Shown here piece after piece: positions 35,078-43,740 of a stretch of 64,000 nucleotides of DNA. This DNA comes from Kitasatospora cinereorecta (lineage in GTDB: Bacteria > Actinomycetota > Actinomycetes > Streptomycetales > Streptomycetaceae), in assembly GCF_024172095.1 (NCBI RefSeq), contig NZ_JAMZDX010000005.1, positions 741,503 through 805,502 on the forward strand, given 5' to 3'. The translations under genes and the position numbers were made by a program. The notes below the pieces were generated by a model. The model did not search any database and was not told where the DNA came from. It saw only the letters and a list, made by a program, of their open reading frames with translations. Each line of letters opens with the position of its first letter. Positions within the stretch are counted from its first letter, which is position 1.

Positions 35078-35713
35078 TCAGAGGGTGTTGACCCAGTTGG
35101 TCAGCAGGGCGGCGCCGGCGTCGCCGGACTTCTCGGGGTGGAACTGGGTGGCCCACAGCGGCCCGTTCTCGACCGCGGCGACGAACGGCTGCCCGTGGGT
35201 GGCCCAGGTGACCAGCGGCGCGTTGATCCGGGCGCTGTGCACCTCCAGCTCCCAGTGGCGGACGCCGTAGGAGTGGACGAAGTAGAAGCGGGTCTCCGGG
35301 TCCATGCCGGCGAACATCCGGCTGCCCTCGGGGACGTCCACGGTGTTCCAGCCCATGTGCGGGACGATCGGGGCGTCCAGCGGCTCGACGGTGCCGGGCC
35401 ACTCGTCGCAGCCGGCGGTCTCCACCCCGTGCTCGACGCCCTTCTCGAACAGGATCTGCATGCCGACGCAGATGCCGAGCACCGGACGGCCGCCGGAGAG
35501 CCGGCGGCCGATGATCCAGTCGCCGCGGACCTCCTTGAGCCCGCGCATGCAGGCCTCGAAGGCGCCGACGCCGGGGACGAGCAGTCCGTCCGCCTCCATG
35601 GCGGCCTGGAAGTCCGAGGTGACGGTGACGTTCGCCCCGGTGCGCTCGACGGCGCGCTGGGCGGAGCGGAGGTTGCCGGATCCGTAGTCGAGGACGACGA
35701 CGTTCTTGGCCAT
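35078..35713 (-). CDS. hisH: Imidazole glycerol phosphate synthase glutaminase subunit
   Basis: HisH is a class-I glutamine amidotransferase that feeds ammonia to HisF. The 211-residue product starts MAKNVVVLDYGSGNLRS. It has the nucleophile C82 in LGICVGMQ and the His-Glu pair H192 and E194 in FHPEKS. The conserved VPHMGWN motif is also visible. A small membrane-protein gene precedes it in the operon (23-base gap), and priA follows after 19 bases. Confidence 0.97.
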   Translation of the reverse strand: MAKNVVVLDYGSGNLRSAQRAVERTGANVTVTSDFQAAMEADGLLVPGVGAFEACMRGLKEVRGDWIIGRRLSGGRPVLGICVGMQILFEKGVEHGVETAGCDEWPGTVEPLDAPIVPHMGWNTVDVPEGSRMFAGMDPETRFYFVHSYGVRHWELEVHSARINAPLVTWATHGQPFVAAVENGPLWATQFHPEKSGDAGAALLTNWVNTL

Positions 35714-35736
35714 GAGGGTGTACGGGTCCCGTCTCG

Positions 35737-35889
35737 TCAGAGGCGCATCACGCCGGCGCCCAGGCACATCACGGCGCCCAGGCCCAGTACGGCGATGACG
35801 CCCTTGGGCAGCTTCTGCTTCCAGAAGGAGATCACACCGCCGGCCAGGAAGAGACCGACGAAGATCAGCACGATGGCGGACTTGCTCAC
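35737..35889 (-). CDS. Tiny membrane protein within the his operon
   Basis: This 50-codon gene starts at a GTG that overlaps the hisB stop by four bases (GTGA at 35889-35886). It ends 23 bases before hisH. The product has one long hydrophobic helix (about 5-22), the short basic bridge WKQKLPKG, and a second helix (about 31-48) with one Cys. Its two-helix hairpin and operon coupling argue that it is real. I recall small conserved membrane proteins at this position in streptomycete his operons. Its function is not known to me; it may be structural or regulatory at the membrane. Confidence 0.72.
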   Translation of the reverse strand: MSKSAIVLIFVGLFLAGGVISFWKQKLPKGVIAVLGLGAVMCLGAGVMRL

Positions 35890-36479
35890 AGGGCACCCTT
35901 GGTCGACGGGAGGATTCCGGCCGCGCGCACGTCGCGCTCACTGGCGTAGCGCAGGGCGCGGGCCAGCGCCTTGAACTGGCACTCCACGATGTGGTGCGCG
36001 TTGCGCCCGTACGGCACGTGGACGTGCAGGGCTATCTGCGCCTGGGCCACGAAGGACTCCAGGATGTGCCGGGTCATCGTGGTGTCGTACGAGCCGATCA
36101 TGGGGGCCATGTTCTCGGGCTCGGTGTGCACCAGGTACGGGCGGCCGGAGAGGTCCACGGTCACCTGGGCCAGCGACTCGTCCAGCGGGACGGTGCAGTT
36201 GCCGAAGCGGTAGATGCCCACCTTGTCGCCGAGCGCCTGCTTGAAGGCGGCGCCCAGCGCGAGGGCGGTGTCCTCGATGGTGTGGTGGGTGTCGATGTGC
36301 AGGTCGCCGTCGGTCTTCACGGTGAGGTCGAACAGACCGTGGCGGCCGAGCTGGTCGAGCATGTGGTCGAAGAAGCCGACGCCTGAGGAGATGTCGGTCT
36401 TGCCGGTGCCGTCGAGGTCGATCTCGACCAGGACCGAGGTCTCCTTGGTGGTGCGCTCAACGCGTCCGATACGGGACAT
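35886..36479 (-). CDS. hisB: Imidazoleglycerol-phosphate dehydratase
   Basis: HisB dehydrates imidazole glycerol phosphate to imidazole acetol phosphate. The 197-residue product is the monofunctional type, with no phosphatase domain. Manganese-ligand motifs are visible: GFFDHMLDQLGRHG, HIDTHHTIEDTALALG, and NAHHIVECQFKALARALR near the C-terminus. It starts with ATG at 36479, 6 bases after the hisC stop, and its own stop overlaps the tiny membrane gene. Confidence 0.97.
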   Translation of the reverse strand: MSRIGRVERTTKETSVLVEIDLDGTGKTDISSGVGFFDHMLDQLGRHGLFDLTVKTDGDLHIDTHHTIEDTALALGAAFKQALGDKVGIYRFGNCTVPLDESLAQVTVDLSGRPYLVHTEPENMAPMIGSYDTTMTRHILESFVAQAQIALHVHVPYGRNAHHIVECQFKALARALRYASERDVRAAGILPSTKGAL

Positions 36480-36485
36480 ACGCGG

Positions 36486-37637
36486 TTACAGCTCCTGACT
36501 GGCTGCGCGTGCGAAGCGCGCTCGATCAAGGGTGGGGGTGGGCGACGGGAGGGCATTGCGGACGGCGTCCAGGAAGGCGTCGTTCTCCGCGGGCGTGCCG
36601 GCGGTGACGCGCAGCCACCCCGGGACGCCGTTGTCGCGGACCAGGACACCGTGGGCGAGGATCGCCTCCCAGACGGCGTGGGTGTCGGCGAAGCGGCCGA
36701 ACTGGATGAAGTTGGCGTCGGAGTCGGTGACCTCCAGGCCGAGCCCGCGCAGGGCGTCGACCAGCCGGTCCCGCTCGGCCTTCAGCTGCGCGACGTAGCC
36801 GAGGAGCGTGTCGGTGTGCTCCAGGCAGGCCAGCGCGGTGGCCTGGGTGACCGCCGACAGGTGGTACGGCAGGCGGACCAGCTGCACCGCGTCCACCACC
36901 GCCGGGTCGGCGGCCAGGTAGCCCAGGCGCAGGCCGGCCGCGCCGAAGGCCTTGGACATGGTCCGGCTGACCACCAGGTTGGGGCGGCCGGCCAGCAGCG
37001 GCAGCAGCGAGGCGCGGTGCGAGAACTCGACGTACGCCTCGTCCACGACCACGATGCTCGGGCCGGCGGCCTGGGCGGCGTCGTACAGGGCGAGCACGGT
37101 CTCGGCGGCGACGGCGGTGCCGGTCGGGTTGTTCGGCGAGCAGATGAAGACCACGTTCGGCCGGCGCTCGGCGATCGCCGCGCGGGCCGCGTCCAGGTCG
37201 ACGGTGAAGTCCTCGTTCCGCGGGCCGGAGATCCACCCGGTGCCGGTGCCGCGCGAGATCAGCGCGTGCATCGAGTAGGAGGGCTCGAAGCCGAGCGCGG
37301 TGCGGCCCGGGCCGCCGAAGGTCTGCAGCAGCTGCTGGAGCACCTCGTTGGAGCCGTTGGCGGCCCACACCTGCTCGCGGGTGACCGGGTGGCCGGTGGT
37401 CCGGGTCAGGTAGGCGGCCAGGCCCTCGCGCAGCTCGACCGCGTCCCGGTCCGGGTAGCGGTTGAGGGTACGGGCGGCCTCGGCGACCCGCTCGGCGATC
37501 CGGGCCACCAGCGGCTCGGGCAGCGGGTAGGGGTTCTCGTTGGTGTTCAGCTGGACGGGCACGTCGAGCTGCGGGGCGCCGTACGGGGACTGGCCGCGCA
37601 GCTCGTCCCGGATGGGGAGGTCGTCGATCTTCGTCAC
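36486..37637 (-). CDS. hisC: Histidinol-phosphate aminotransferase
   Basis: HisC is a PLP aminotransferase that makes histidinol phosphate from imidazole acetol phosphate and glutamate. The 383-residue product shows LNTNENPYPLPEPL at the N-terminus, SPNNPTGT, the Asp in VVDEAYVEFS and the PLP lysine in SRTMSKAFG. The C-terminal Arg region is in VPGWLRVTAG. It starts with GTG at 37637 and overlaps the hisD stop by four bases, so the two are translationally coupled. hisB follows after 6 bases. Confidence 0.96.
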   Translation of the reverse strand: MTKIDDLPIRDELRGQSPYGAPQLDVPVQLNTNENPYPLPEPLVARIAERVAEAARTLNRYPDRDAVELREGLAAYLTRTTGHPVTREQVWAANGSNEVLQQLLQTFGGPGRTALGFEPSYSMHALISRGTGTGWISGPRNEDFTVDLDAARAAIAERRPNVVFICSPNNPTGTAVAAETVLALYDAAQAAGPSIVVVDEAYVEFSHRASLLPLLAGRPNLVVSRTMSKAFGAAGLRLGYLAADPAVVDAVQLVRLPYHLSAVTQATALACLEHTDTLLGYVAQLKAERDRLVDALRGLGLEVTDSDANFIQFGRFADTHAVWEAILAHGVLVRDNGVPGWLRVTAGTPAENDAFLDAVRNALPSPTPTLDRARFARAASQEL

Positions 37638-38941
37638 GCGTCCGGTACCGTCCAGTCGAATCGGGCCTTGATCGCATCACCGTGACCCGGCAGGTCCTCG
37701 GCGGAGGAGAGGTTGACCACGTGCGCGGCGATGCCGACCAGCGCCTCGCGGTCGTACTCGACCACCTGGACGCCGCGCAGGAAGGTCTGCACGGAGAGCC
37801 CGGAGGAGTGGCAGGCGCAGCCGCCGGTGGGCAGCACGTGGTTGGAGCCGGCCGCGTAGTCGCCCAGCGACACCGGGGTCCAGCGGCCGATGAAGATCGC
37901 GCCGGCGTTGCGGACCCGGGCGGCGACCGCGTGCGGCTCGCGGGTCTGCACCTCCAGGTGCTCGGCCGCGTACGCGTTGACCACGGCCAGGCCCTGGGTC
38001 AGGTCGTCGACCAGGATGATCCCGGACTGCGGGCCGCCGAGCGCCTCGGCCACCCGCTCGCTGTGCCGGGTGCGGGCGACCTGCTCCTTGAGCTCGGCCT
38101 CGACCGCGTCGGCCAGCGCGAGGGAGTCGGTGACCAGCACCGAGCCCGAGGTCGGGCCGTGCTCGGCCTGGCTGATCAGGTCGGCGGCCACCTCGGCGGG
38201 GACGGCGGTGTCGTCGGCGAGCACCATGATCTCGGTCGGGCCGGCCTCGGAGTCGATGCCGATCCGGCCGGCGAACAGCCGCTTGGCCGCCGCCACGTAG
38301 ATGTTGCCCGGGCCGGTGACCAGGTTGACCGGCGCGCACTCCTCGGTGCCGAGGGCGAACATGGCGACCGCCTGCGCGCCGCCGACCGCGTACACCTCGG
38401 TGACGCCGAGCAGCGCGCAGGCCGCCAGGATGGTCGGGTGCACCCGGCCGCCGAACGCCTTCTGCGGCGGCGAGGAGACCGCGATGCCGGTCACCCCGGC
38501 CTCCTGGGCCGGGACGACGTTCATCACCACGGAGGACGGGTAGACCGCGAGGCCGCCCGGCACGTACAGGCCGACCCGGTCCACCGGGATCCAGCGCTGG
38601 GTGACGGTGCCGCCGGGCACCACCTGGGTGGTGTGCCCCTCGCGGCGCTGGTCCGCGTGGACGGTGCGGGCGCGGCGGATCGACTCCTCCAGGGCGGCCC
38701 GCACCTTGGGGTCGAGGGTCTCCAGGGCCTCGGCGATCTGCTCGGCCGGCACCCGGGTGGACTCCAGCCGCACGCCGTCGAAGCGCTCGGTGATCTCGAT
38801 CAGCGCCGCGACCCCGCGATGGCGTACGTCCTCGGCGATCGGCCGCACCTTCTCCAGGGCGGCTTCCACGTCGAACTCGGCACGGGGCAGCACGGTGCGC
38901 GGGTCGCTGTCGGAGCCGCGCAGATCGATACGAGAGATCAC
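37634..38941 (-). CDS. hisD: Histidinol dehydrogenase
   Basis: HisD is the zinc- and NAD-dependent enzyme that oxidises histidinol to histidine in two steps. The 435-residue product has PGGLAVYPSSVVMNVVPA and the signature of the family in VTGPGNIYVAAAKRLF. It also has the zinc-site region AEHGPTSGSVLVTDS and the conserved NHVLPTGG block near the C-terminus. The GTG at 38941 (VISRIDLRGSDSD) is the natural start. No ribosome site precedes it, but a TACACT box ends seven bases before, so the transcript may be leaderless. It is the first gene of the his operon. Confidence 0.96.
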   Translation of the reverse strand: MISRIDLRGSDSDPRTVLPRAEFDVEAALEKVRPIAEDVRHRGVAALIEITERFDGVRLESTRVPAEQIAEALETLDPKVRAALEESIRRARTVHADQRREGHTTQVVPGGTVTQRWIPVDRVGLYVPGGLAVYPSSVVMNVVPAQEAGVTGIAVSSPPQKAFGGRVHPTILAACALLGVTEVYAVGGAQAVAMFALGTEECAPVNLVTGPGNIYVAAAKRLFAGRIGIDSEAGPTEIMVLADDTAVPAEVAADLISQAEHGPTSGSVLVTDSLALADAVEAELKEQVARTRHSERVAEALGGPQSGIILVDDLTQGLAVVNAYAAEHLEVQTREPHAVAARVRNAGAIFIGRWTPVSLGDYAAGSNHVLPTGGCACHSSGLSVQTFLRGVQVVEYDREALVGIAAHVVNLSSAEDLPGHGDAIKARFDWTVPDA

Positions 38942-38948
38942 AGGCCCA

Positions 38949-38954
38949 AGTGTA
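38949..38954 (-). promoter_or_regulatory. -10 box of the his operon, leaderless geometry
   Basis: On the minus strand TACACT ends seven bases before the hisD GTG, placing the transcription start on or next to the first base of the codon. The only -35-like sequence is a weak CTGTCT about 16-17 bases upstream. No Shine-Dalgarno sequence is present. Confidence 0.45.
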
Positions 38955-39035
38955 AGGAGTGGCTGAAACAGACAGCCGCCCATTTCAGTCCGTGATACGA
39001 AGGGCGAGACAGCCGAAGATCACGGGGGAGGAACG

Positions 39036-40676
39036 GTGGAGCAGCCGCCGAGCGACTGGACACCGGTGGAGCAGGCGCTCTGGGAGGCGTTCCGCAGCGG
39101 GCGGACGTACGACCTGCGGGCCGATCCGTCGGGCGGCCGGCCGGCCCTGCCCAACCCCGCCGACGAGGAGGCGGAGCACGAGGACGAGGACGACCCGTTC
39201 TCCGCACACCCCTGGGGGCCGGAGCGCACCGTCCGCGCCGAGGCGCTCGCGCGGCTGCTGCTGGACGGCCCCGAGGCCCGGCCCGGGCGTGTCGCGGCGG
39301 TCAAGCTGGTCGGCGCCCGGATCACCGGCTCGCTGATCCTGGCCGGCGGCACCGTCCGGCCGTACCTGGAGCTGCGGCTGTGCCGCTTCGACCAGCCGCT
39401 GCGGCTGTCCGAGGCGAGCGCCGGCACCATCCGGCTGGTCGGCTGCGTCCTGCCCCGGCTGGAGGCGTCCCGGCTCAGCACCGAGGGCGACCTCCACCTG
39501 GCCCGCTGCGAGATACCCGGCGGCGCCCGGATGACCGACGCCCGGATCGGCACCGACCTGCTGCTCAACCAGACCGTCCTCGGCCCCGACGACCACGGCC
39601 GGGCGCTCTCCGCCGACGGGATGAGCGTCCACCAGGACATGGAGGCCGAGCGGCTTCGCTGCACCGGCGAGCTCAGCCTGCGCTCCACCCGGATCGGCGG
39701 CCGGCTCTCGCTGCGCGGAGCCCAGCTGCACAGCGTCCCCGCCAACCCCAACGCGATCAACGCCGCCCGGATCACCGTCGGCCACACCCTCTACCTCAGC
39801 GGCTCCGACGACGACGGCTGGGTCGGCTCCCCCACCGCGTACGCCTCCGGCTACGGCGAGCCGCTGTGCTCCACCGCCGACGCGTCCGAGCGGCAGACCC
39901 CGTTCCGCGCCCACGGCAAGGTCCGGCTCTCCGACGGACGCTTCGACAACGCCTGCCTGATCTCCGACGCCGAGTTCCACCTCGGCCCCGGCGAGGACCT
40001 CGCGCTCAGCCGCATCCAGACCCCGGAACTGCGCTTCACCTGCCGCACCCCGCCGACCGGCGCGGTCACCCTCACCCGCGCCCGGGTCGGCAACCTGGTC
40101 GACTCCCCCGACAGCTGGCCCCGCGACCACCACATCGGCCTCACCGGCTTCACCTACGAGTCGCTGCGCCCCGCCGACCCGTTCACCGCCGACCAGCGGA
40201 TCGCCTGGCTGGACGGCTCCTCCGGCGAGTACCGGCCCGAGGCGTACGAGCAGCTGGCCGCCGCGCTGCGCCGCGACGGGGCCGACGAGGACGCCCGCGC
40301 CGTCCTCTACGCCAAGCAGCGCCGCCGTCGGCGCACCCTGCCGCTGCCCGGCCGGTTCTGGGGCCACCTCCAGGACCTGGCCATCGGCTACGGCTACCGG
40401 CCCGGCCGGGCCGCCGCCTGGCTGGTCCTCGCCTGGGCCGCCGGCACCTGGTACTTCGGCACCCACCCGCCGGCCCCGCTGAAGGCCGACGAGGTGCCGA
40501 CCTGGAGCCCGGCGCTGTACGCGCTCAGCAAGGTGCTCCCGCTGGTCGACCTCGGCCAGGGCGGCTGGAACCCCGGCACCACCGGGCAGTGGGTGGCCTC
40601 CGCCCTGGTCCTCACCGGCTGGGTCCTCGCCACCACCGCCGTCGCCGGGGTCACCCGGCTGCTCCAGCGCGGCTGA
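39036..40676 (+). CDS. Membrane protein with polymer/beta-helix-like repeats, unknown function
   Basis: The 546-residue product has an acidic N-terminus (DEEAEHEDEDD near 45-55). A long middle part has repeated short units such as ARITGSLILAGG, ARIGTDLLLNQ and TRIGGRLSLRGAQL. These resemble bactofilin or right-handed beta-helix turns. Two C-terminal hydrophobic helices follow (about 446-462 and 518-540). It is therefore probably a membrane-attached beta-helical protein, and I see no enzyme motif. The GTG start at 39036 has GGAGG four bases upstream. It diverges from hisD with 94 bases between. Annotation by repeat appearance only. Confidence 0.68.
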   Translation: MEQPPSDWTPVEQALWEAFRSGRTYDLRADPSGGRPALPNPADEEAEHEDEDDPFSAHPWGPERTVRAEALARLLLDGPEARPGRVAAVKLVGARITGSLILAGGTVRPYLELRLCRFDQPLRLSEASAGTIRLVGCVLPRLEASRLSTEGDLHLARCEIPGGARMTDARIGTDLLLNQTVLGPDDHGRALSADGMSVHQDMEAERLRCTGELSLRSTRIGGRLSLRGAQLHSVPANPNAINAARITVGHTLYLSGSDDDGWVGSPTAYASGYGEPLCSTADASERQTPFRAHGKVRLSDGRFDNACLISDAEFHLGPGEDLALSRIQTPELRFTCRTPPTGAVTLTRARVGNLVDSPDSWPRDHHIGLTGFTYESLRPADPFTADQRIAWLDGSSGEYRPEAYEQLAAALRRDGADEDARAVLYAKQRRRRRTLPLPGRFWGHLQDLAIGYGYRPGRAAAWLVLAWAAGTWYFGTHPPAPLKADEVPTWSPALYALSKVLPLVDLGQGGWNPGTTGQWVASALVLTGWVLATTAVAGVTRLLQRG

Positions 40677-40774
40677 CCGGCCGGGCGGGCGGCTGTGTCG
40701 CGGAACCGTCCGTTCCACGTACCGGACCGAAACGCGGCGGCACGGCAGCGTCCCTGGCAACTACGCTGTCGGCC

Positions 40775-41503
40775 GTGACTGAACGGCTGCCGCTCTTCCC
40801 GCTGAACGCGGTCCTCTACCCGGGCCTCGTGCTCCCGCTGCACGTCTTCGAGGAGCGGTACCGGCGCCTGATCGGCGACCTGGTCAAGCAACCCGAGGAC
40901 CAACCGCGGCGGTTCGGGATCCTGGCGATCCGCGACGGCCGCGAGGTCGCCCCGGTCCGCGACAGCGACGAGCCGGCCGGCCCGCTCGACGGTCTCGGCA
41001 CCGCCAGCGGCGACCCGCTGGAGGCCCTCCACCCGGTGGGCTGCGTCGCCGACATCACCACCGTCCGCGAGCAGCCCGGCGGCCGGTACGAGCTCCTGGT
41101 GACCGGGACCACCCGGTTCCGGCTGCGCTCCGTCGACGCGAGCGGGCCGTACCTGGTCGGCGAGGTCTCGGTGGTGCCCGAGCGGCCCGGCGAGGGCTCC
41201 GGGGCGCTCGCCTCGGCGGTCGAGCGGGTGTTCCGGCTCTACCAGAAGCGGCTCGCCGGGGCGCGGGAGGCGACCCTCAGCGGCGAGCAGGAGCTCCCCA
41301 CCGACCCGCAGGTCTTCTCCTACCTGGTCGCCGCCGCCGCGGTGCTGCCCACCCACGTCAAGCAGGAGCTGCTCGCCTGCCCCGACACGGCGGCCCGCCT
41401 GACCCGGGAGCTCGACCTGCTGCGTCACGAGGCGGCGATGCTCGCCTGGCTCCCCTCCGTCCCGGCCGCCGACCTCACCCGGCAGGCGTTCAGCCCGAAC
41501 TGA
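40775..41503 (+). CDS. LON peptidase substrate-binding (LON N-terminal) domain protein
   Basis: The 242-residue product is a stand-alone LON_substr_bdg domain (PF02190) without the AAA or protease parts of Lon. It starts TERLPLFPLNAVLYPGLVLPLHVFEERYRRLI, the canonical beginning of the domain. It then has GCVADITTV, GRYELLVTGTTRFRL and a helical C-terminus ending in DLLRHEAAMLAWL. Such proteins are thought to bind peptides, but their role is unknown. The GTG at 40775 has no ribosome site; a TACGCT box ends seven bases upstream, which suggests a leaderless message. The YbaK gene follows. Confidence 0.88.
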   Translation: MTERLPLFPLNAVLYPGLVLPLHVFEERYRRLIGDLVKQPEDQPRRFGILAIRDGREVAPVRDSDEPAGPLDGLGTASGDPLEALHPVGCVADITTVREQPGGRYELLVTGTTRFRLRSVDASGPYLVGEVSVVPERPGEGSGALASAVERVFRLYQKRLAGAREATLSGEQELPTDPQVFSYLVAAAAVLPTHVKQELLACPDTAARLTRELDLLRHEAAMLAWLPSVPAADLTRQAFSPN

Positions 41504-41542
41504 GGGCACTGAAACCCCCGTAGAGCGCAAGGAGTGACGACG

Positions 41543-42034
41543 GTGGCGAAGAAGGCCGCGAAGAAGGGCGGGACGCCCGCGACGGTGGCGCTGGAGACGG
41601 CGGGGGTGGCGTTCACCGTGCACGCCTACGACCACGACCCGGCCGCCGCGTCGTACGGCGGCGAGGCGGCCGAGGTGCTGGGGATCCCCGCGCAGCGGGT
41701 GTTCAAGACGCTGGTCGCCGACGTCGACGGCACCCTGACCGTGGGTGTGGTGCCGGTCTCCGGGCAGCTCGACCTGAAGGCGCTGGCCGCCGCGGTGGGC
41801 GGCAAGCGGGCGGCGATGGCCGATCCGGCGGCGGCCGAGCGCAGCAGCGGGTACGTGCTCGGCGGGATCTCGCCGCTCGGTCAGCGCAGGGCGCTGCGGA
41901 CGGTGGTGGACGAGAGTGCGCTCGCCCATCCGACCGTGTTCGTCTCGGCGGGCCGCCGCGGCCTGGAGGTGGAGCTGGACCCGGCGGACCTGGTCCGGCT
42001 CACCCGGGCGGCGACGGCCCCGATCGGCCGCTGA
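41543..42034 (+). CDS. ybaK: YbaK/EbsC family Cys-tRNA(Pro) deacylase-like protein
   Basis: The 163-residue product resembles YbaK, a trans-editing enzyme that removes cysteine from mischarged tRNA(Pro). It has a Lys-rich start (AKKAAKKGG), the VALETAGVAFTVHAY segment, and the catalytic Lys in QRVFKTLVADVDG. LGGISPLGQRRALRTVVD and a C-terminal ADLVRLT are also present, in the family order. I chose the GTG at 41543 with AAGGAG eight bases upstream; an in-frame GTG at 41534 overlaps that site. Its stop abuts the stop of the convergent membrane gene. Confidence 0.9.
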   Translation: MAKKAAKKGGTPATVALETAGVAFTVHAYDHDPAAASYGGEAAEVLGIPAQRVFKTLVADVDGTLTVGVVPVSGQLDLKALAAAVGGKRAAMADPAAAERSSGYVLGGISPLGQRRALRTVVDESALAHPTVFVSAGRRGLEVELDPADLVRLTRAATAPIGR

Positions 42035-42808
42035 TCAGGCCGGCGGCTGCGGCGGGGTGTCGCTGCCCGGGGTGCCGGAGCTGCCCGGGGTGTCCGAGGT
42101 GCCCGGCGTGCCCGGCGCCGGGTGGGCCGGCGGGGTGGCCGTCGGCGGGAGGAACGGCGACTGCGCCGGGTGGGCGGGCGGGGCCGGCCACTGCGGGCTG
42201 GCCCAGTACGGCGGCGGGTCCTGCTCGCGCTTGCCGAACGCCGCGTGGAGCAGGAGCAGCACCACCATCGCGGACATCGGCCACACCAGCAGGGCACTGT
42301 GCGCGCCCAGCTCGATCGCGCCGCTGAAGCGGTGGCCGTTGCCGACCTGGAGGGCGTGGGCGCGCAGGTCGCTGGTGGGTCCGAGGCGCATGCCGAGCTT
42401 CCAGCCGAGCACCGAACCGGCCAGGCCGCCGACCGCGAGGCCGACGGCGGTGGAGATGCCGCCGCCGCGGGTGCGGGTGAACAGGAAGGTGCCGAGCGCG
42501 CTCAGGACGCCGAAGCCCAGGCCCAACAGCGCGAACATGCCGTCGGCGCCGATCCGCTCCTCGCCCTCGGGGTCGACGTACAGGATGCGGTTGTCGCTGA
42601 CCTCGAACATCACCCGGGGGGCGAGCCACAGCCAGAGCAGGCCGAGGGCGACGCCCAGGACCAGCGAGACGGCGACCAGCAGCAGGCCGATGCGGAACTC
42701 GGGGGCGATCTCCCGAGGCTTGCGCTCCGGCTCGGGCAGGTACGGGGGCGGGGCGGCGAAGGGATCCTGCCCGGCCGGGGAACCCGTAGGTGTGTTCGGT
42801 ACGGTCAC
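42035..42808 (-). CDS. Four-helix membrane protein with Pro-rich tail (DUF2567-like)
   Basis: The 257-residue product has four hydrophobic helices at about 40-62, 92-110, 120-135 and 172-190. A conserved-looking external segment, MFEVSDNRILYVDPEGEERIG, lies after the first helix. The C-terminal 60 residues are a low-complexity Pro/Gly/Thr/Ser tail with near-repeats of TPGTSDTPGSSGTPGSDTP. The segment RILYVDPEGEERIGADG recalls actinobacterial DUF2567 proteins; that assignment is tentative. It starts with GTG at 42808. No function can be offered. Confidence 0.7.
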   Translation of the reverse strand: MTVPNTPTGSPAGQDPFAAPPPYLPEPERKPREIAPEFRIGLLLVAVSLVLGVALGLLWLWLAPRVMFEVSDNRILYVDPEGEERIGADGMFALLGLGFGVLSALGTFLFTRTRGGGISTAVGLAVGGLAGSVLGWKLGMRLGPTSDLRAHALQVGNGHRFSGAIELGAHSALLVWPMSAMVVLLLLHAAFGKREQDPPPYWASPQWPAPPAHPAQSPFLPPTATPPAHPAPGTPGTSDTPGSSGTPGSDTPPQPPA

Positions 42809-42891
42809 GGGCCCATCGTTTCACGACCGGCCCGCAAACCGTCGATCAACCCGGACCCCGCGACCGCCGACCCGCGCGGGCGGCCGCGGAA

Positions 42892-43740
42892 TCAGCGGGT
42901 GGCGCGGCGGTAGGACCAGGTGGCGAGCGTGAGGGAGGCCAGGCCCACGGCGGTGCAGACGGCGAGGTCGCCGGTGACGGCGGCCCAGTCGGGGCGGGCG
43001 GTGAAGGTCCGGGCGAAGGCGTCGACGCCGTAGGTGGAGGGCAGCAGGTCGCGCAGCCACTGGATCGGGACCGGCAGCCGCCCGGCCGGCAGCACGCCGA
43101 GCAGCAGGGCGGCGGACATCCCGAGCTGGCCGAGCAGGGTGGCGATCTCCTGGCGGGGCGCGAGCAGCCCGCAGGCGGCGCCGAGCCCGGAGAGGGCGGC
43201 ACCGGCCAGCGGCACGACGGCCAGCAGCACCCACAGGTGGGCCAAGGGGAGGGCGAAGAGCCAGCAGCCGGCGACGGCGGTGACCACGGCGCCGGGCAGG
43301 GTGAAGGAGGCGTACGCGGCGGCGGTGCCGAGCACCACCGAGGCGGGGCGCACGGGCAGCGTGGCGTAGTGGTCGAGGCCGCCGGTGGCGCGCAGCCGGC
43401 CGAAGTACTGGGCGAGCAGGTTGAGCGCGACGAAGGCGACGACCAGCACGCTGGAGCCGGCGACCACCGCGTGCGCGGAGGGGTTGTCGCCGGGGTCGAC
43501 CACGCCGCGCATCATCACCAGGATGCCGAGCGACTGGAAGGTGGCGACGAACAGCAGCGGGATCCGGGAGACCCGGGCCCGGGCCAGCTGGGCGCGGTAG
43601 ACGGCCTCCAGGGCGGGCAGCAGCCGGGCCTGCGGGGCCAGTGGCGCCGAGATCGCGGGGGCGGCGGCGGGCACGGGGGCGTCGAGCAGGGTCACGCGCT
43701 TCTCCGTGGTGTCCGGCCCCGGGGCGGAGAGGGTGGTCAT
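42892..43740 (-). CDS. ABC-2 type transporter permease
   Basis: The 282-residue product is an ABC-2-like permease with about six hydrophobic segments. These begin after an N-terminal cytoplasmic stretch at about residue 58 (IPLLFVATFQSLGILVMM) and end with a helix before TWSYRRATR. A Cys-rich or substrate motif is not seen. Its ATG at 43740 overlaps the stop of the ATPase gene by four bases (ATGA), so the two make one exporter. Small-molecule, lipid or antibiotic export is the usual role of such pairs, but the cargo is unknown. Confidence 0.85.
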   Translation of the reverse strand: MTTLSAPGPDTTEKRVTLLDAPVPAAAPAISAPLAPQARLLPALEAVYRAQLARARVSRIPLLFVATFQSLGILVMMRGVVDPGDNPSAHAVVAGSSVLVVAFVALNLLAQYFGRLRATGGLDHYATLPVRPASVVLGTAAAYASFTLPGAVVTAVAGCWLFALPLAHLWVLLAVVPLAGAALSGLGAACGLLAPRQEIATLLGQLGMSAALLLGVLPAGRLPVPIQWLRDLLPSTYGVDAFARTFTARPDWAAVTGDLAVCTAVGLASLTLATWSYRRATR

